Source of the DNA: JAQUPP01 sp041649955
GTDB lineage: Bacteria; Patescibacteriota; Patescibacteriia; UBA2591; JAQUPP01
Direction: 5' to 3'
DNA length: 64,000 nt
NCBI GenBank assembly: GCA_041649955.1
Contig: JBAZMD010000001.1
Location: 1 to 64,000, forward strand
Each line of letters starts with the position of its first letter. Within the stretch, counting starts at the first letter, position 1. Positions 48,469 to 57,289 of the stretch are shown here, piece after piece. The position numbers and the translations under genes are program-made. The notes beneath the pieces were generated by a model. That model ran no database searches and was not told the DNA's origin. It saw only the letters and a program-made list of their open reading frames with translations.

Positions 48469-49527
48469 TTAATACACAAGTTTATGCCGAGGAGAAACGA
48501 CTTCCACCCAAACCGAACCGGGTAAAAATTCTATTTCTTTATCAAATGTATCATAAAATCTGGTTGATTCCTGAGAATCGCCTCTTTGCCATTTGCCTTT
48601 GGTTAATTTTCCTTTTTGAAAAATCATCGCTTCTCCGTCCCCTATTGTCGTAATTTCCCGGCGACCGACTTCGTCTAAAATATTTATTTCTGTTTTTTGA
48701 ATAATCAAGTTTTTTGTTTTAATTTGCGTTCCGTCCGCGTCAACAAAAGGATTTAAAGTGCCTGTTTTTGAATCAATGGAAAATCGCAGATAAAAATCGG
48801 TTTTTGAATCAAATTTCCAAGCCACCGGATCAAGATAATTAATTTTGATGAATTCACTTGATTCCTGGCTGGTAAGATTTATATCATTGGAAAATTTCCA
48901 GCCGCTGAAATTTGTTTTTATTTTTTCCGGCAAATTTCTATTTTCTATGGCTTTTTTTATAAACTCGCCTGAAGTATACAAATTGCTCGGCGCAACTCTG
49001 TTATGATCGCGCCAAAAATACGCGCCGTCTCCGCTGATTTCATTTAAATCATAAATTTTATCTTCTTTTTGATCATTCTTGATTGTTTTAAGCGCCTGAT
49101 CGCTTCCTCCGGCATGAATATATAAAGCGCCATATTCTTCGGCCCATCTGACGAAATACGGCCTGGCCGAACGAACCGGTCCGATTTTATCAGGCAAAGC
49201 ATCTTGATTGAAAATAGCCAGAAAACGAGTAATATCGGCCTCGGCCGGCGATTCATAAATTATTGAAGCGCTGTTAATTCCGCTGACCGGCCGCGAATCA
49301 ATAAAATTATCCAGCATTATCGCCACGGGTAATTTTATTCCTTCTGAAATCAACGCGGTTTGAGATTCGGCTGCATTATTATTTTCCGGGACAACATTGT
49401 TTTGACTGGAATTATTCAATTGTTCAGGCGTTGATTTATTGATTGACGGCAAAATTTGTTTTTTCTGGCAGCCACTCAAAGAAATAATCACTAAAATAAA
49501 AATTAATCCCCATGAAAAAAATTTCAT
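48469..49527 (-). CDS. DUF3048-domain lipoprotein (YerB-like)
   Basis: Start chosen at 49527, which gives a clean lipoprotein signal MKFFSWGLIFILVIISLSGC with lipobox LSGC; longer in-frame starts at 49581 and 49620 would add a basic leader. After an Asn/Gln-rich linker the DUF3048 domain runs about 60-345: LPVAIMLDNFIDSRPVSGIN, ADITRFLAIF, IGPVRSARPYFVRWAEEYGA, and the C-terminal half with KGKWQRGDSQESTRFYD. Function unknown. The ATG lies inside a hairpin (TAATCCCC/GGGGATTA). Confidence 0.85.
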   Translation of the reverse strand: MKFFSWGLIFILVIISLSGCQKKQILPSINKSTPEQLNNSSQNNVVPENNNAAESQTALISEGIKLPVAIMLDNFIDSRPVSGINSASIIYESPAEADITRFLAIFNQDALPDKIGPVRSARPYFVRWAEEYGALYIHAGGSDQALKTIKNDQKEDKIYDLNEISGDGAYFWRDHNRVAPSNLYTSGEFIKKAIENRNLPEKIKTNFSGWKFSNDINLTSQESSEFIKINYLDPVAWKFDSKTDFYLRFSIDSKTGTLNPFVDADGTQIKTKNLIIQKTEINILDEVGRREITTIGDGEAMIFQKGKLTKGKWQRGDSQESTRFYDTFDKEIEFLPGSVWVEVVSPRHKLVY

Positions 49528-49597
49528 TTTGGGGATTAATTTTATAAATATGGCTTTTCTTTCCTTTAAAAGTTCTGCCATAAAAAATTCAATAAAT

Positions 49598-50266
49598 TTA
49601 TTTTTTCTTTTTTTCATCAACTTCTTCAGCTTCCTTTTTCGGCGCTTTTTCTATTTTGGCAACCTCTTCCACTTTTTCAACCGGTTTTGATTCAAGTTCT
49701 TTTAATTCTTCTTCTGAATGAGGCGGTTGAACCATTACCACCATTTCTTCAAGATTATGTTTAACTTTAATGCTCGCGGGTATTTCCAAATCTTTAATTC
49801 TAATCGCGTCGTCAATTTTAGTTAACTTGGAAATGTCAATTTTAATATCATGAATCAAATCATCAGGTAAGCATTCTATTTCCAGTTTAGTCATATTGGA
49901 AAATAAAATACCGCCCAATTCTTTGACTGCCGGAGATTCGCCCATTAATTTCAATTCCACTTCAACATGAATTTTTTCTCCTTCTTTGATTTGATAGAAA
50001 TCAACATGTTCTATTTTATCAGTCAAAGGATGATACTGAATTTCGGTAATAAGCACTTTTCTCGGTTTTTCGCCTTCAATCTCCAAATTCAACAAATCAC
50101 TTTCGCCGACTTGTTTAAAAATTTTCTCAAAAATCAAATAAGGCATCTCAATTGACTCGGATTTTATGCCGTGACCGTAAACTACGGCTGGTATAATTTC
50201 TTGTTTTCTTAAGATTTGAACCTTTTTACCTTTTAATTCTCTCTTTTTTGCATTTAAAGTTAACAT
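49598..50266 (-). CDS. rplY: 50S ribosomal protein L25 (Ctc form)
   Basis: 222 residues: N-terminal 5S rRNA-binding L25 domain (LTLNAKKRELKGKKVQILRK, VVYGHG) and C-terminal TL5/Ctc beta domain (KIEHVDFYQIKEGEKIHVEVEL). The tail from about 190 is acidic and Lys-rich. Its promoter's -35 is the end of palindromic element D, and no Shine-Dalgarno is visible. Confidence 0.95.
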   Translation of the reverse strand: MLTLNAKKRELKGKKVQILRKQEIIPAVVYGHGIKSESIEMPYLIFEKIFKQVGESDLLNLEIEGEKPRKVLITEIQYHPLTDKIEHVDFYQIKEGEKIHVEVELKLMGESPAVKELGGILFSNMTKLEIECLPDDLIHDIKIDISKLTKIDDAIRIKDLEIPASIKVKHNLEEMVVMVQPPHSEEELKELESKPVEKVEEVAKIEKAPKKEAEEVDEKKKK

Positions 50267-50300
50267 ATTTTAGTAATTAGTAATTAAGTTTTATTAAATT

Positions 50301-50328
50301 ATTATATCACCTCCCCTTTTTTTGTAAA
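50301..50328 (-). promoter_or_regulatory. Promoter of rplY, -35 at the edge of element D
   Basis: On the minus strand TTTACA (50328-50323), 16 bp, TATAAT (50306-50301), preceded by TGA as an extended -10. Confidence 0.75.
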
Positions 50329-50463
50329 CCCCCCACCAAACAAAAATGTATTTTTTAAATGTGAGCCCCCAATTCAACTATACTTAATCTACTTATTGCT
50401 ATATTAAAAAATAATTTTAAAAAAATACTGGGGCGAACATTATTTTTGTTCTGGTGTGTGGGT
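50323..50463. repeat. Palindromic element D, overlapping the rodA 3' end
   Basis: ACCCCCCACCAAACAAAAAT at 50328-50347 faces a complementary arm at 50437-50463 with small bulges. One arm codes for the last residues and stop of RodA (HTPEQK-stop); the other ends in TTTACA, the -35 of rplY. The interior is A/T-rich. Confidence 0.8.
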
Positions 50464-51549
50464 AAAGGGCTGATATAAAAGTATGCTTTCAATAATTGCC
50501 AAAATCAGCATACTGACCAACAAAGAGCTTCCGCCGTAACTGATAAATGGCAGTGGAATACCGACAATCGGAAATAATCCAATATTCATTCCTATATTTA
50601 TAATTGCTTGAGAGAAAAAATAAATCACCGCTCCCAAAACAAAAATTTGACTGAAATTATCATAAGCGCTTTTGGCGATTTTAACAAGACGGGAAATAAG
50701 AGCAACATAAAAACCCAAAAGCAAAATGCTGCCCAATAATCCAAATTCCTCGGTTAATGCCGCGAAAATAAAATCCGTTTCACTGGCCGGCAAAAATCTT
50801 AATTGACTTTGCGTTCCAAGGCCGAATCCTCGTCCGAAAATCTGGCCTGAACCGACCGCGATAGTCGACTGCGTAATCTGATATCCTCGGCCTGCTTGAT
50901 CGCTCTGCGGATTTAAATAAGTTAAAATACGGTCTTGCTGATAATCTTTTAAAAAAAATGACCAGCCCAAGGCGCCAATCAAAATTATCATCAATAATAA
51001 TCCCAAAATATGCTTTTTATTTCTATCCATCATTAAAAGAAGTCCAAACCAGAGAATTACTATCATCATGGCCGAACCGAAATCCGGTTGGCGCATAATT
51101 AAAAATAACAAGGGAAGAATTATGATAAAACTGACAATAATATGATTAACTCTTATTGGCTGCCGACTAAAACCCCAAAACTGAGCCAGTGCCAAAAGCG
51201 CTGCCAATTTTGCCAATTCAATTGGCTGAAAATTGAAAAAACCCAAATTAAACCATCCTTTTACGCCGTGAGAAACTTGTCCGAATATCAAGACGCCCAA
51301 GAGCAATAATACGACTAAAATATAAAAAACCAAGTTAATTGCTTTGATAAAACGGAAATCCAAACAAGTTATGATAAAAAATAAAATAAGCCCGGAAACC
51401 GCAAAAATAGATTGTTTGACAAAATTACTGGACTTAAAATTTACTTGAGAAAGCGAAAGACTGTATTGAATGCTTAAACCGATAATAATTAAAAGAACCA
51501 TTAAAACAAACAAAGTGCTGTCAAAATTTTTTAAACGGCTAAATAACAT
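50440..51549 (-). CDS. rodA: Rod shape-determining protein RodA (SEDS glycosyltransferase)
   Basis: Peptidoglycan polymerase of the FtsW/RodA/SpoVE family with about ten membrane segments in 369 residues. Motifs: IGLSIQYSLSL, FFNFQPIELAKLAAL, PDFGSAMMIVILWFGLLLMM, the ASETDFIFAALTEEFGLLGS loop and NIGMNIGLFPIVGIPLPFISYGGSSLL. The final residues are encoded by element D. Four bases separate its start from the upstream membrane protein gene. Confidence 0.94.
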   Translation of the reverse strand: MLFSRLKNFDSTLFVLMVLLIIIGLSIQYSLSLSQVNFKSSNFVKQSIFAVSGLILFFIITCLDFRFIKAINLVFYILVVLLLLGVLIFGQVSHGVKGWFNLGFFNFQPIELAKLAALLALAQFWGFSRQPIRVNHIIVSFIIILPLLFLIMRQPDFGSAMMIVILWFGLLLMMDRNKKHILGLLLMIILIGALGWSFFLKDYQQDRILTYLNPQSDQAGRGYQITQSTIAVGSGQIFGRGFGLGTQSQLRFLPASETDFIFAALTEEFGLLGSILLLGFYVALISRLVKIAKSAYDNFSQIFVLGAVIYFFSQAIINIGMNIGLFPIVGIPLPFISYGGSSLLVSMLILAIIESILLYQPFTHTPEQK

Positions 51550-51552
51550 AAT

Positions 51553-52407
51553 TTAAAAACTAGGCGGCATAAAAACACTTAAATCCAAAACATTAATTTC
51601 CGGCCTGACATCAATACTGGTTGCTTGCGGCGCAGTTTTCCCCCACGGCAATTCTATAATTTTATTTTCTTCACTTTTAAAATATTGAAGCGGAATGGTA
51701 TTAATGCCGACAATTCTTGTATTTTGGTAAAGGGCGACCGCGAAATTAATTTCCCAGAAACTGTAAACGGATTGATTTTCTACAGTAAATGCAACTTGAG
51801 GCAATTCAATGCCTTGAGAAGTCATAACCCAATTTAATTGAGGATTGTGAATAATCAGTTTTGATAAAATTTCCAAATTGGCCTCGCGGGGATGGCGAAT
51901 TCTCTGCCAATTGATTTTTGAAATTTTAAAATTAACATCTTCCGATGAGGCATTTTTTTGGCCCAAAACAAAAAGATATTTTTTTTCGTCCGGAAGAATA
52001 AAGTTTTTTTTGGAAAGCGTTTGGCCGCCATTGAAAGAAAAATAATATTCAATGGAAGAGACCATCCATTTTTCATTTAAATTTTGCGCATGGACTACAA
52101 AATCATATTGCGATTCCTGTCCGCTGGCCAAAGTTAAAATAGCGGTTTCATCGCTGATGATAATGTCTTGCGGCTTAAAATGTTCATGCATGCTGAGCCA
52201 ATCTATTCTTTCTCTAGTCAATTCCACCAGCATTTCTTGATGGCTCTTGGTCAGAGAAAAATATATTATGCCTTGCCAAATGGCAATTCCCCAAAAAATC
52301 GCGTTTAAAACAATTAAAAAAATCTCCTTGGCTTTGCGGATATCATTTTTGTGTTCCAAAAACCATTGAGCGGCCCTGAGTTGTTTAAAAATAATATTTT
52401 CTCCCAT
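51553..52407 (-). CDS. Single-pass membrane protein encoded with rodA
   Basis: 284 residues. A short basic cytoplasmic part, one membrane segment (about 30-52, IFLIVLNAIFWGIAIWQGII), and a long extracytoplasmic beta-rich domain (ILTLASGQESQYDFVVHAQN, WMVSSIEYYFSFNGGQT). No family recognised, though the same kind of protein is seen near pilus/wall genes in Patescibacteria. It is three bases upstream of rodA, so a partner role in wall growth is possible (inference). Confidence 0.72.
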   Translation of the reverse strand: MGENIIFKQLRAAQWFLEHKNDIRKAKEIFLIVLNAIFWGIAIWQGIIYFSLTKSHQEMLVELTRERIDWLSMHEHFKPQDIIISDETAILTLASGQESQYDFVVHAQNLNEKWMVSSIEYYFSFNGGQTLSKKNFILPDEKKYLFVLGQKNASSEDVNFKISKINWQRIRHPREANLEILSKLIIHNPQLNWVMTSQGIELPQVAFTVENQSVYSFWEINFAVALYQNTRIVGINTIPLQYFKSEENKIIELPWGKTAPQATSIDVRPEINVLDLSVFMPPSF

Positions 52408-52528
52408 GTAATTATTTTAACAAATATGTTAAAATATGGCAATGGGGGTTGCAAAATTTCTATTTAAGGACTAAAATTAAGATAGGTCAAATAATATTTT
52501 TTAATAAAATAATAATCAAAAAAATCAT

Positions 52529-52822
52529 ATGGCCAGTCAAAATCTTTTCTATATCACCACCAGCGTCGCTGTTATTTTTATAGCTTTTTTTTATATTCTC
52601 TTGGGTATTATCGCAGTGGTTATTGCTATAAGAATCGCTAAAGCTGCCGGTCGATTTTTAAATGTTTCCAAAAAAGCCGAAGATACTATGGATAAAATAA
52701 AGGAAAAAGTAACCTCAATCGCTTTTATGGGTTTGGTAACTCAGGGTTTAAAAGAAATATTCTCTTTTGTTAAAGCAAAAAAAGAAGAAAAAGAAAATAA
52801 CGAAAACAAAGAAAATAAATAA
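52529..52822 (+). CDS. Small membrane-anchored helical protein (97 aa)
   Basis: One N-terminal membrane segment (about 12-37, VAVIFIAFFYILLGIIAVVIAI) followed by an amphipathic helix (KAAGRFLNVSKKAEDTMDKI) and a Lys/Glu/Asn-rich tail. The layout resembles YtxH/DUF948-type small proteins, but the match is not firm. Divergent from the rodA pair and upstream of dnaE. Confidence 0.65.
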   Translation: MASQNLFYITTSVAVIFIAFFYILLGIIAVVIAIRIAKAAGRFLNVSKKAEDTMDKIKEKVTSIAFMGLVTQGLKEIFSFVKAKKEEKENNENKENK

Positions 52823-52838
52823 AATAAAGATAATAAAA

Positions 52839-52897
52839 AATAGTTTTTAGTTTTCAACTAATGACTAAATAACCATAACTATCAACCAAAAACTATA
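52839..52897. repeat. Inverted repeat upstream of dnaE
   Basis: ATAGTTTTTAGTT (52840-52852) and AACCAAAAACTAT (52884-52896) are complementary with one mismatch, in the 90-bp spacer before dnaE. Confidence 0.6.
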
Positions 52898-52912
52898 AAC
52901 TATAAAAAAATT

Positions 52913-55900
52913 ATGTTTTCTCATTTACACATCCATAGCCATTATTCGCTGTTGGACGGTTTACCGAAAATTGATGATTTAATCGCCGAAGCGAAAAAAT
53001 ATGAAATGACCGCTTTGGCGTTAACCGATCACGGCGTAATGTATGGCGTGATTGAATTTTATCAAAAAGCGAAAAAAGCCGGACTTAAACCGATTATCGG
53101 CGTAGAGGCTTATGTTGCTCCGCACAGCCGATTAGATAAAAAATCAAGAATAGACGAGAAACCATATCATCTGGTTCTCTTGGCAAAAAATCAGGAAGGA
53201 TATAAAAATTTAATCAAATTGACTACCATTGCCCACTTGGAGGGCTTTTATTATAAACCGCGAATTGACTATGAAACATTAGTCAAACATTCATCCGGAC
53301 TTATCGCCTTAACCGCTTGTCTCCAAGGAGAAATCCCTCAATCAATTATTAATAATCAACTGGAGAAAGCTGAACAAATTATTTTAAAATACAAAGAAAT
53401 TTTCAAACCGGGAGATTTTTATTTAGAGGTTCAAAGTCATCCCAACAGTCCGGAACAGGAAAAAGTCAATAAAACTCTTTTAAAATTATCGCAAAAATAC
53501 GATGTTCCATTAGTAGCGACAAATGACGTGCATTATGTGAAATCTGAAGACGCGGAAATTCAAGATATTTTGCTTTGCATTCAAACTAAAAAGAAAAAAT
53601 CCGATCAAAATCGGCTTTCCATGCTTTTTGATGATTTTTCTTTTCGTTCGCCGGAAAAAATGATTGAAGATTTTAAAGATTATCCCGGAGCAATAGAAAA
53701 CACGGAAAAAATTGTCCAAGCGTGCAACGTAGAAATTGAGCTCGGAAAAATTCAACTCCCCCATTTTCCTCTTCCCGAAGGAAAAACCGCCAATCAATAT
53801 TTGGAAAAATTATGCCAAGAACGAATGGCTAATCATTACCCCAATCCTGATAAAAGTATTTTGGATAGATTCAATTACGAACTTTCTGTTATTGAAAAAA
53901 CCGGCTTTGCTTCTTACTTTTTAATCGTTCAAGATTTCGTAAACTGGGCCAAAGAAAATAAAATAATCGTCGGTCCCGGACGAGGCAGCGCGCCCGGTTC
54001 AATTATTTCTTATATTTTAAACATTACCGACATTGATCCCATAAAATACGAACTTATTTTTGAACGTTTCCTTAATCCGGATCGTATTGTCATGCCTGAT
54101 ATTGATTTGGATTTTGCCGATACGAGACGCGATGAAGTTATTCATTATGTTGAACAAAAATACGGACACGATCATGTTGCTCAAATTATTACTTTTGGAA
54201 CCATGGCTGCCAGGGCCGGTATCAGAGACGTAGGACGAGTTTTGGATATTCCTTATTCTTTCTGCGATCAATTGGCAAAAATGATTCCCTTTGGAAGCGA
54301 TCTTAAAGATGCACTGGATAAAGCCAGCGATTTAAAATCTTTTTATAACAGCAATGTTGATGCTAAAAAAATTATTGACATTGCCATAAAATTAGAAGGT
54401 GTTTGCCGTCATGCTTCAAAACATGCCTGCGGAGTGGTAGTCACCCCTAAACCATTAAATCATTATCTTCCTGTTCAATATGATATTTCCGGCGACGAGA
54501 AAACAGTTATTTCTCAATATGAAATGCATGCCATTGAAAATCTTGGATTATTAAAAATTGATTTTTTAGGTCTAAAAAATTTAACGGTCATTGAAACTGC
54601 ACTTAAAATAATCAAGAAAACGCAACAAAAAGAAATTGATATAAATAATCTTCCTGTTGATGATAAAAAAACATTCACCTTGTTCAAAAAAGGAGAATGC
54701 ACCGGTGTCTTTCAATTGGAAAGCGATGGAATGCGGCGTTATTTAAAACAGTTAAAACCAACTGATTTGAAAGATATCATTGCCATGGTGGCCCTGTATC
54801 GTCCCGGACCAATGGAACTTATTCCCGATTATATTGCCGGGAAACACGGTCTAAAAACAATTTCTTATTTGCATCCGAAGCTGGAACCTATTTTGGCAAA
54901 AACTTATGGCGTAGCCGTATATCAGGAACAATTATTGCAAATCGCGCGCGATTTGGCCGGTTTTACTTTGTCAGAAGCTGATGTTTTGAGAAAAGCGGTT
55001 GGTAAAAAAATTCCCGCTTTGCTTAAAGAACAGAAAGAAAAATTTGTCAGCGGATGCGTAAAAAATAAAATTACCAAAGAAACGGCGGAAAATATTTTCG
55101 CTTTTATTGAACCTTTTGCCGGTTATGGTTTCAATTTGGCTCATGCTACTTGTTATGCCGCTATTGCTTATGAAACCGCTTATTTAAAGGCTAATTACCC
55201 TACTGAATTTATGGCCGCCTTGCTTACTTCTGATCAAAACGACACTGATAGAATTTCCATTTTGGTGGAAGATACAAAAAAAATGAAAATTGAAATTCTG
55301 CCGCCTGACGTTAATGAAAGTTTTGAGAACTTCACGGTCACTGATAAAAATAAAATCAGATTCGGACTTTTGGCGATTAAAAATATCGGCACGGGAATAG
55401 TGAGGACAATTATTGAACAACGGCAAGAAAATGGCGCCTATCAAAATTTAGAAGACTTTTTAAATCGCGTTCAAACAAAAGATCTGAATAAAAAATCCAT
55501 GGAAAGCTTGATAAAAAGCGGTGCAATGGATTATTTCGGCGAGCGCGGCCAGCTTCTTGGCAATGTGGAAAATATATTGGAATTCGCCAAACAAAATCAA
55601 AAAGATAAAGAAAACGGCCAATCAAATTTATTTGGTGCAACATCGGTCGGACAAACAATGGGTTTAAAACTTCATCAAGTGCCGCCCACTGAACATCAGC
55701 AAAAACTTCTTTGGGAAAGAGAATTATTGGGATTGTTCATTTCTGAACATCCCTTGCAGGAATACAGCGAAATTTTAAAAAAATATTCAATTCCGATTGG
55801 AAAAATAAGCAATAATTCAAGCGTTAAAATTATCGGCTTGGTCGGTAAAATTAAAAAAATCATTACGGCCAAAAAAGAAATGATGCTTTTTGTAAAAATG

Positions 55901-56095
55901 GAAGATCATACCGGCGAAATAGAAGTTATTGTTTTCCCCAACCTATACAAAGAAAATCCCAACCTATGGCAAGAAAATAAAATAGTTTCCGTTACCGGCC
56001 GCGTTTCAGATAAAGACGGAGTGCCTAAATTAATCGCTGAAAAAGTGAAAGAAATAAACAAAAATAAATTGGACGAGTTATTGCTTAAATCGTAA
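52913..56095 (+). CDS. dnaE: DNA polymerase III subunit alpha
   Basis: Replicative polymerase, 1060 residues. N-terminal PHP domain (FSHLHIHSHYSLLDGLPKID, ALTDHGVMYG), palm with GRGSAPGSIISYIL and catalytic MPDIDLDFADTRRDEV, fingers with LYRPGPMELIPDYIAGK and the GYGFNLAHATCYAAIAYETAYLK block, helix-hairpin-helix, and OB domain at about 955-1040 (VKIIGLVGKIKKIITAKKEMMLFVKMEDHTGEIEV). Family DnaE1-like. No frame disruption. Confidence 0.97.
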   Translation: MFSHLHIHSHYSLLDGLPKIDDLIAEAKKYEMTALALTDHGVMYGVIEFYQKAKKAGLKPIIGVEAYVAPHSRLDKKSRIDEKPYHLVLLAKNQEGYKNLIKLTTIAHLEGFYYKPRIDYETLVKHSSGLIALTACLQGEIPQSIINNQLEKAEQIILKYKEIFKPGDFYLEVQSHPNSPEQEKVNKTLLKLSQKYDVPLVATNDVHYVKSEDAEIQDILLCIQTKKKKSDQNRLSMLFDDFSFRSPEKMIEDFKDYPGAIENTEKIVQACNVEIELGKIQLPHFPLPEGKTANQYLEKLCQERMANHYPNPDKSILDRFNYELSVIEKTGFASYFLIVQDFVNWAKENKIIVGPGRGSAPGSIISYILNITDIDPIKYELIFERFLNPDRIVMPDIDLDFADTRRDEVIHYVEQKYGHDHVAQIITFGTMAARAGIRDVGRVLDIPYSFCDQLAKMIPFGSDLKDALDKASDLKSFYNSNVDAKKIIDIAIKLEGVCRHASKHACGVVVTPKPLNHYLPVQYDISGDEKTVISQYEMHAIENLGLLKIDFLGLKNLTVIETALKIIKKTQQKEIDINNLPVDDKKTFTLFKKGECTGVFQLESDGMRRYLKQLKPTDLKDIIAMVALYRPGPMELIPDYIAGKHGLKTISYLHPKLEPILAKTYGVAVYQEQLLQIARDLAGFTLSEADVLRKAVGKKIPALLKEQKEKFVSGCVKNKITKETAENIFAFIEPFAGYGFNLAHATCYAAIAYETAYLKANYPTEFMAALLTSDQNDTDRISILVEDTKKMKIEILPPDVNESFENFTVTDKNKIRFGLLAIKNIGTGIVRTIIEQRQENGAYQNLEDFLNRVQTKDLNKKSMESLIKSGAMDYFGERGQLLGNVENILEFAKQNQKDKENGQSNLFGATSVGQTMGLKLHQVPPTEHQQKLLWERELLGLFISEHPLQEYSEILKKYSIPIGKISNNSSVKIIGLVGKIKKIITAKKEMMLFVKMEDHTGEIEVIVFPNLYKENPNLWQENKIVSVTGRVSDKDGVPKLIAEKVKEINKNKLDELLLKS

Positions 56096-56144
56096 AAAAT
56101 GGTAAAATAATTACATAGTTTTAAAAACCAATTAACCAATATTT

Positions 56145-57284
56145 ATGCCAACAATTTTCATTTCTCCTCATCAAAAAATCAGCTACATATTTTTCATTTT
56201 GGTGGCTTTAATGATTCTCGGTTTAATTTGGGGATTATTTGTCGCTTCTTATGGAGTTACAATCACCCTTACGCCCGAGCCGGAAGAAATTGATCTTGAT
56301 ATGGCTTTAAAAGCTCAATCTGCTGTTTCTTCTTCAGATTCTATTCAAGCGACAATTTTGGAAAATATCCAAGAATCAGAAGAAAAAGGCCAGCCCAAAT
56401 CTACGGTCTCGGCCGAGGATTTTGCCGAAGGAGAAGTGATTATCACTAATAATACCGCTTCATCGGTAAATTTTATCGCCACGACCAGATTTTTGTCTCC
56501 GGACGGCTTAGTTTTCAGATTGGAAAAACAAACTTCAATTCCCGCCAAAGGCAAAATGAAAGCCATGGTACGGGCTGATAAAATGGGCGCGGCTTATGAA
56601 ATCGGACCATCTACGTTTACTGTTCCTAATTTAAAAAGCGCCGATCTGATAAAAAAAATCTCTGTTGTAAGCGAAAAACCAATGACTGGCGGTTTAAAAA
56701 CAGCCGGTATAATAATGGCTTCTGACATTAATGGTTTAAAACAAGATTTAAGCGATAAGCTTTTCAAAAAGGGACTAACAGAAATAGAAAATCAGGTTTC
56801 TCAATCTAATTTCAAAATCGTTACCAAATCAGTTGTTTTAGAAGAATCTTGCGATGCCAAACCCAATGAAGAAAAAACAGAATTTACCGTTTCTGAAAAA
56901 ATTAAAATAGGAGCAGCAGCTTTTGATGAAAAAAAAGTTTTAGAAATCGCCCTTAATGCTTTAAAAGCAAAAATTCCTCAAGGAAAAGAATTTTTATCTT
57001 ATGAACCCGCAAGCTTGTCTTATCGCTTGCTTAATTACGATATAAATAAGCAAACAGCTGACATTCAAATCCAAATGCGCGGATCCATGGTTATTAATTC
57101 GGAAAATCAAATTTTGGAGAAAAGCCATCTTAGAGGATTAAATTCCACTGAAATTAAAAATTATTTTTCTTCTTTGAAAGACGGTGATATTTTAATCAAA
57201 AAAGTCCAGGTAAAATTTTGGCCGCCATTCTTGAAAAAAGCGCCGACCTCTCTGGATAAAATTAATATAAAAATTACTAAATAG
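56145..57284 (+). CDS. Membrane-anchored extracytoplasmic protein, baseplate-J-like
   Basis: 379 residues: one N-terminal membrane segment (about 10-35, ISYIFFILVALMILGLIWGL), then a long beta-rich exterior part. The block GEVIITNNTASSVNFIATTRFLSPDGLVFRL to IGPSTFTVP (about 105-170) resembles proteins often labelled baseplate J/gp47-like in Patescibacteria, though no phage genes are nearby. Function unknown; five bases separate it from thrS, so the two are probably co-transcribed. Confidence 0.7.
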   Translation: MPTIFISPHQKISYIFFILVALMILGLIWGLFVASYGVTITLTPEPEEIDLDMALKAQSAVSSSDSIQATILENIQESEEKGQPKSTVSAEDFAEGEVIITNNTASSVNFIATTRFLSPDGLVFRLEKQTSIPAKGKMKAMVRADKMGAAYEIGPSTFTVPNLKSADLIKKISVVSEKPMTGGLKTAGIIMASDINGLKQDLSDKLFKKGLTEIENQVSQSNFKIVTKSVVLEESCDAKPNEEKTEFTVSEKIKIGAAAFDEKKVLEIALNALKAKIPQGKEFLSYEPASLSYRLLNYDINKQTADIQIQMRGSMVINSENQILEKSHLRGLNSTEIKNYFSSLKDGDILIKKVQVKFWPPFLKKAPTSLDKINIKITK

Positions 57285-57289
57285 ATAAT

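Noticed and set aside
56145..57284. Phage tail (baseplate) gene marking a prophage
   Set aside because: Only a loose baseplate-J-like resemblance, with an N-terminal membrane anchor and housekeeping neighbours (dnaE, thrS); no other phage gene is present.
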